A stretch of 64,000 nt of DNA. Source: Solibacillus silvestris_B (lineage in GTDB: Bacteria; Bacillota; Bacilli; Bacillales_A; Planococcaceae). Where the stretch lies: positions 1 through 64,000 of the forward strand of contig NZ_JBQCJW010000019.1 in NCBI RefSeq assembly GCF_051967575.1, read 5' to 3'. The notes under the pieces were generated by a model. It worked only from the letters and a program-made list of their open reading frames with translations, did no database searches and was not told the origin of the DNA. Both the position numbers and the translations under genes were made by a program. Numbering within the stretch: the stretch's first letter is position 1; every line of letters begins with the position of its first letter. Positions 60,973-64,000 of the stretch are shown one piece after another.

Positions 60973-61685
60973 TTCTCGGTTGCCACCCCAATCGTCGCCA
61001 CAACAAGTGTAGATAGCAGCACTGCTAAATGGCCCGGCATAAAGTAAAGCATCCCGTACATGCTTACGACCATGATGGCAATAAGTTTTATGTAATGCAT
61101 CAATTTTTCTTTCGGTATACTTGCGAGCGTTAATACGAGAAGCGCTACGAACATTGCAACCAATGCATAATCAAGCCCCCATTTTTCGGGATCTGGCATC
61201 CATTGACCAATAATTCCGCCGACTGTGCAAGCCGCAATCCAAGACGTATACGCTGTAATATTTAAGCCGTCCATCCATTTTCCGCCAAGACGCCCTTCTT
61301 TTCCAACCGTAACAACGGACACTCCGAATGTTTCGTCTGTCAGCAATGTGCCAAATCCAATATTGCGCAATGTTGGATATTTTGTAAAATATGGCGCAAT
61401 CGTCAACGACATGAGCAAGTGCCGTAAGTTAACTATAAAAATGGTGATGATTACCGCCGTTACAGGAGCTCCCGCCAAGTACAGTCCGCAAAAAATAAAT
61501 TGGGCCGATCCTGCATAAACAAGCACCGAAAGTAAAAATACTTCAAATACTGAAATCCCGGATGCGATCCCAACGACGCCAAATGCTATACCAATACTAA
61601 TATAACCGAGTAAAGTCGGAATACAATCTTTCATCCCCTGCATGAATGTATCGGGAGTGAAAGGCTTTTGTTCTATTCGTTCCAA
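60969..61685 (-). CDS. azlC: AzlC-family branched-chain amino acid exporter, large subunit
   Basis: Membrane protein of 238 aa with about six helices. The AzlC pattern DCIPTLLGYISIGIAFGVVG, VYAGSAQFIFCGLYLAG and NLRHLLMSLTIAPYF is clear, and LLTDETFGVSVV is conserved. The start is TTG at 61685, with GGAG 9 nt upstream. The pair is inserted between ileS and lspA relative to B. subtilis. Proximity to isoleucyl-tRNA synthetase is suggestive of isoleucine handling, but an ileS terminator separates the units. Confidence 0.9.
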   Translation of the reverse strand: MERIEQKPFTPDTFMQGMKDCIPTLLGYISIGIAFGVVGIASGISVFEVFLLSVLVYAGSAQFIFCGLYLAGAPVTAVIITIFIVNLRHLLMSLTIAPYFTKYPTLRNIGFGTLLTDETFGVSVVTVGKEGRLGGKWMDGLNITAYTSWIAACTVGGIIGQWMPDPEKWGLDYALVAMFVALLVLTLASIPKEKLMHYIKLIAIMVVSMYGMLYFMPGHLAVLLSTLVVATIGVATEK

Positions 61686-61733
61686 TATTGTACACTCCTA
61701 ATATTTCTATTTTTCAGAAAACTAAAAAGGGTA

Positions 61734-61772
61734 TAAAGAACGCCATTGCCTAATTAGCAACAGCGTTCTTAA
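61734..61772 (-). terminator. Terminator after ileS
   Basis: AAGAACGC pairs with GCGTTCTT, with inner TTGC/GCAA pairing around CTAATTA. T-rich sequence follows on the minus strand. Confidence 0.75.
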
Positions 61773-61774
61773 TT

Positions 61775-64000
61775 TTATGCGTAGTAGTTTTCTACAACAT
61801 CGGCACAGCGTTTACATAATGCTGGATGCTTTTCTTCTGAACCAACTGTTTCAGAAATTGTCCAGCAGCGCTCACATTTTTCACCGTCCGCTTTTTCTAC
61901 AACCAATGCCATTTTCTCCAGCACTAACGCTTCTTCCGGCGCATTTTCTTTGCTGCCAGCGATAAAGAATTGAGAAACGATTGAAAGCTGGGCAAAATCG
62001 ATATTCGCATCATTCAATAATTCGACAGTTTCACTATCAGCATAAACCGAAATTTTCGCTTCCAATGATTTACCGATTGTTTTTGCATTACGCGCTTCTT
62101 CCAAAGCCTTTAATATTTCATTTCTAATGGCGATTACTTTCGTCCATTTCGTACGTAAATCAGCAAAGTTTGCCCCTTCTGCGACTTCCGGGAAATCCGT
62201 TAATTGGACAGATTGCGGTTTGCCATCAAATTCGATATAGCTCCATAATTCTTCAGTCGTGTGCGGAATAATTGGTGTTAATAGTTTTACTAATGCCATT
62301 AATGTATCATACATTACCGTTTGCATTGCACGACGGTTTTTATTGTCCACTCCTTCGATATATACAACATCTTTTGCAATATCCAAGTAGAATGAAGAAA
62401 GCTCAATCGCCACGAAGTTATTCACTGTTGTGTACACAGTCGAGAAGTCGTAACGTTCATATGCATCACGAATTGTTTTCACAACATCCTGTAAGCGCAT
62501 ATACATATACTGATCCATTTCACGTAACTCTTCGTAAGCAACACGGTCAGTCGTTTCGTTAAAGTCAGTCACATTGCCGTGCAGGAAGCGCAATGTATTA
62601 CGCACTTTACGGTATGTTTCGGACACTTGCTTCAGCATATCCATCGAAATACGAACATCCCCCGTATAGTCAACAGATGCTACCCACATACGAATAATGT
62701 CGGCACCGTATTGGTTCATCACTTTGATCGGGTCAATCGTATTGCCAAGTGATTTTGACATTTTGCGTCCTTCGCCGTCTAAAACGAAGCCATGTGTTAA
62801 TAAACCTTTATATGGCGCATGCCCATTAATCGCCACAGATGTAATTAATGATGAGTTGAACCAGCCTCGGTGTTGGTCAGAGCCCTCCAAGTAAAGGTCG
62901 GCCGGATATTTCATGCCACGCTCAACTAACACACCTTGGTGAGAAGAGCCTGAGTCAAACCATACGTCCATAATATCATTTTCTTTTGTGAATTTGCCGT
63001 TAGGGCTGCCTTCATGTGTGAAGCCTTCCGGAAGTAATTCTTTCGCTTCTTTTTGGAACCAAATATTCGAACCATGCTCACGGAATAATTTCGAAACATG
63101 CGCAATCGTTTCCGGTGAAATAATTGGATCTCCATTTTCAGCATAGAAAATCGGAATTGGCACACCCCATGCACGTTGACGGGAAATTACCCAGTCGCCA
63201 CGGTCGCGAATCATATTGTAAAGACGTGTTTCGCCCCATGCCGGTGTAAATTCTGTCGCTGTCACCGCATCCAATAATTCACTGCGGAACATTTCAACAG
63301 ATGCGAACCATTGTGGTGTTGCACGGTAAATTACCGGTTTTTTCGTACGCCAGTCATGCGGGTATGAGTGTGTAAATTTAGAAACATGGAGTAATGCGTT
63401 TTCTTCTTTTAATTTTTCAATGACAACCGGATTTGCTTTTTCATAGAATAATCCTTCAAAACCAGGTGCTTCATTTGTATAGCAGCCACCGTTATCAACC
63501 GGTGATAAAATGTCCAGTCCATAGCGTTTACCGATCTGATAGTCGTCTTCACCGTGACCTGGCGCTGTGTGTACACATCCCGTACCTGCATCAGCAGTTA
63601 CGTGGTCGCCAACCATCACTAATGAATCACGTTTATAAATTGGGTGTTCTGCAACGATCATATCAAGCTGTTCGCCCTGTACTTCCTGAACGATTTGAAC
63701 ATCTTCCCAGCCAAATGTCGCTGATAGTTTTTCCAGTAAATCTTTTGCAACAATATATTTGCTGCCGTTTGTTTCTACAACAACATATGTGAATTCAGGG
63801 TTCACCGAAATCCCTAAGTTTGCCGGAATTGTCCATGGCGTTGTTGTCCAGATGACAAATTTTGCATCAGCCGGTACTACGCCTTTGCTGTCTTTAATGC
63901 CGAAAGCTACATAAATTGAATACGATTCGACATCTTTATACTCGATTTCCGCCTCTGCCAATGCAGATTCGGAAGATGGTGACCAATAGACTGGTTTTAA
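61775..64000 (-). CDS. ileS: Isoleucyl-tRNA synthetase, C-terminal part (runs off window)
   Basis: Class I synthetase charging tRNA-Ile. The visible 741 codons are open to the window edge; the first residues are LKPVYWSPSSESALAEAEIEY, so the internal start at 63961 is not real and the N-terminus with the HIGH motif lies beyond 64000. Seen here: the editing domain (WTTTPWTIPANLGISV, TGCVHTAPGHGEDDY), the WFDSGSSHQGV region, the KMSKS motif in GEGRKMSKSLGNTIDP, the anticodon-binding domain, and a C-terminal zinc site CERCWTI plus CKRCADVV. Any T-box leader would be outside the window. Confidence 0.97.
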   Translation of the reverse strand, partial: LKPVYWSPSSESALAEAEIEYKDVESYSIYVAFGIKDSKGVVPADAKFVIWTTTPWTIPANLGISVNPEFTYVVVETNGSKYIVAKDLLEKLSATFGWEDVQIVQEVQGEQLDMIVAEHPIYKRDSLVMVGDHVTADAGTGCVHTAPGHGEDDYQIGKRYGLDILSPVDNGGCYTNEAPGFEGLFYEKANPVVIEKLKEENALLHVSKFTHSYPHDWRTKKPVIYRATPQWFASVEMFRSELLDAVTATEFTPAWGETRLYNMIRDRGDWVISRQRAWGVPIPIFYAENGDPIISPETIAHVSKLFREHGSNIWFQKEAKELLPEGFTHEGSPNGKFTKENDIMDVWFDSGSSHQGVLVERGMKYPADLYLEGSDQHRGWFNSSLITSVAINGHAPYKGLLTHGFVLDGEGRKMSKSLGNTIDPIKVMNQYGADIIRMWVASVDYTGDVRISMDMLKQVSETYRKVRNTLRFLHGNVTDFNETTDRVAYEELREMDQYMYMRLQDVVKTIRDAYERYDFSTVYTTVNNFVAIELSSFYLDIAKDVVYIEGVDNKNRRAMQTVMYDTLMALVKLLTPIIPHTTEELWSYIEFDGKPQSVQLTDFPEVAEGANFADLRTKWTKVIAIRNEILKALEEARNAKTIGKSLEAKISVYADSETVELLNDANIDFAQLSIVSQFFIAGSKENAPEEALVLEKMALVVEKADGEKCERCWTISETVGSEEKHPALCKRCADVVENYYA

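Noticed and set aside
60641..61006. 121-codon minus-strand frame overlapping azlD
   Set aside because: Out-of-frame shadow of azlD, which has a recognisable sequence and coupled start.

Overview
The window is a 64-kb stretch of a low-GC Bacillales chromosome. Gene order is close to the Bacillus subtilis ileS-lspA-pyr-gmk-priA-prkC-rpmB-recG-fap-smc-ffh-rplS region. A spoVM gene points to an endospore former. Base composition, the interspersed repeats and the accessory genes suggest Planococcaceae (Solibacillus/Lysinibacillus type), but the genus is an inference. Almost every gene lies on the minus strand, so transcription runs from high to low coordinates. Only rpmB and rqcH are on the plus strand. 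No tRNA, rRNA, CRISPR array, prophage or insertion sequence was recognised.

Layout in transcription order. At 64000-61775 is ileS (partial), followed by an azlCD amino-acid exporter pair, lspA and an rluD-type pseudouridine synthase. At 58304-46375 is the complete pyrimidine operon pyrR-pyrP-pyrB-pyrC-carA-carB-pyrK-pyrD-pyrF-pyrE, with a clear sigma-A promoter and two PyrR-type attenuators. At 45886-40111 an oligopeptide ABC transporter operon (D-F-B-C-A order) is inserted, followed by an acetate/succinate CoA-transferase. rqcH (plus strand) diverges from yicC-gmk-rpoZ-coaC-priA-def-fmt-rsmB-rlmN-prpC-prkC-rsgA-rpe-thiN-spoVM. These cover nucleotide supply, CoA synthesis, replication restart, initiator tRNA formylation and deformylation, rRNA modification, Ser/Thr signalling and ribosome assembly. 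rpmB diverges from yloU-fakA. Then come sdaAB-sdaAA, recG, a VOC-family gene and the FapR-controlled fapR-plsX-fabD-fabG-acpP lipid cluster. The window ends with rnc-smc-ftsY, ylxM-ffh, rpsP-khpA, rimM-trmD and rplS.

Differences from the B. subtilis order: coaC is a stand-alone decarboxylase without the usual CoaB ligase domain. remA is absent between yicC and gmk. ylqD is absent between khpA and rimM, where a terminator and a hairpin element sit instead. A 30-codon spoVM with a TTG start is present at 22434-22526.

The most unusual signals are in the intergenic DNA. Two spacers flanking rluD-lspA (58386-58710 and 60275-60470) hold degenerate arrays with a strict 21-bp period, a conserved core of about 10-13 bp and a variable remainder. 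Two other spacers (about 4890-5235 and 19484-19680) share a composite interspersed repeat rich in GGAAAATTTCCGC-type palindromes. None of these looks protein-coding and I cannot assign them to a named family.
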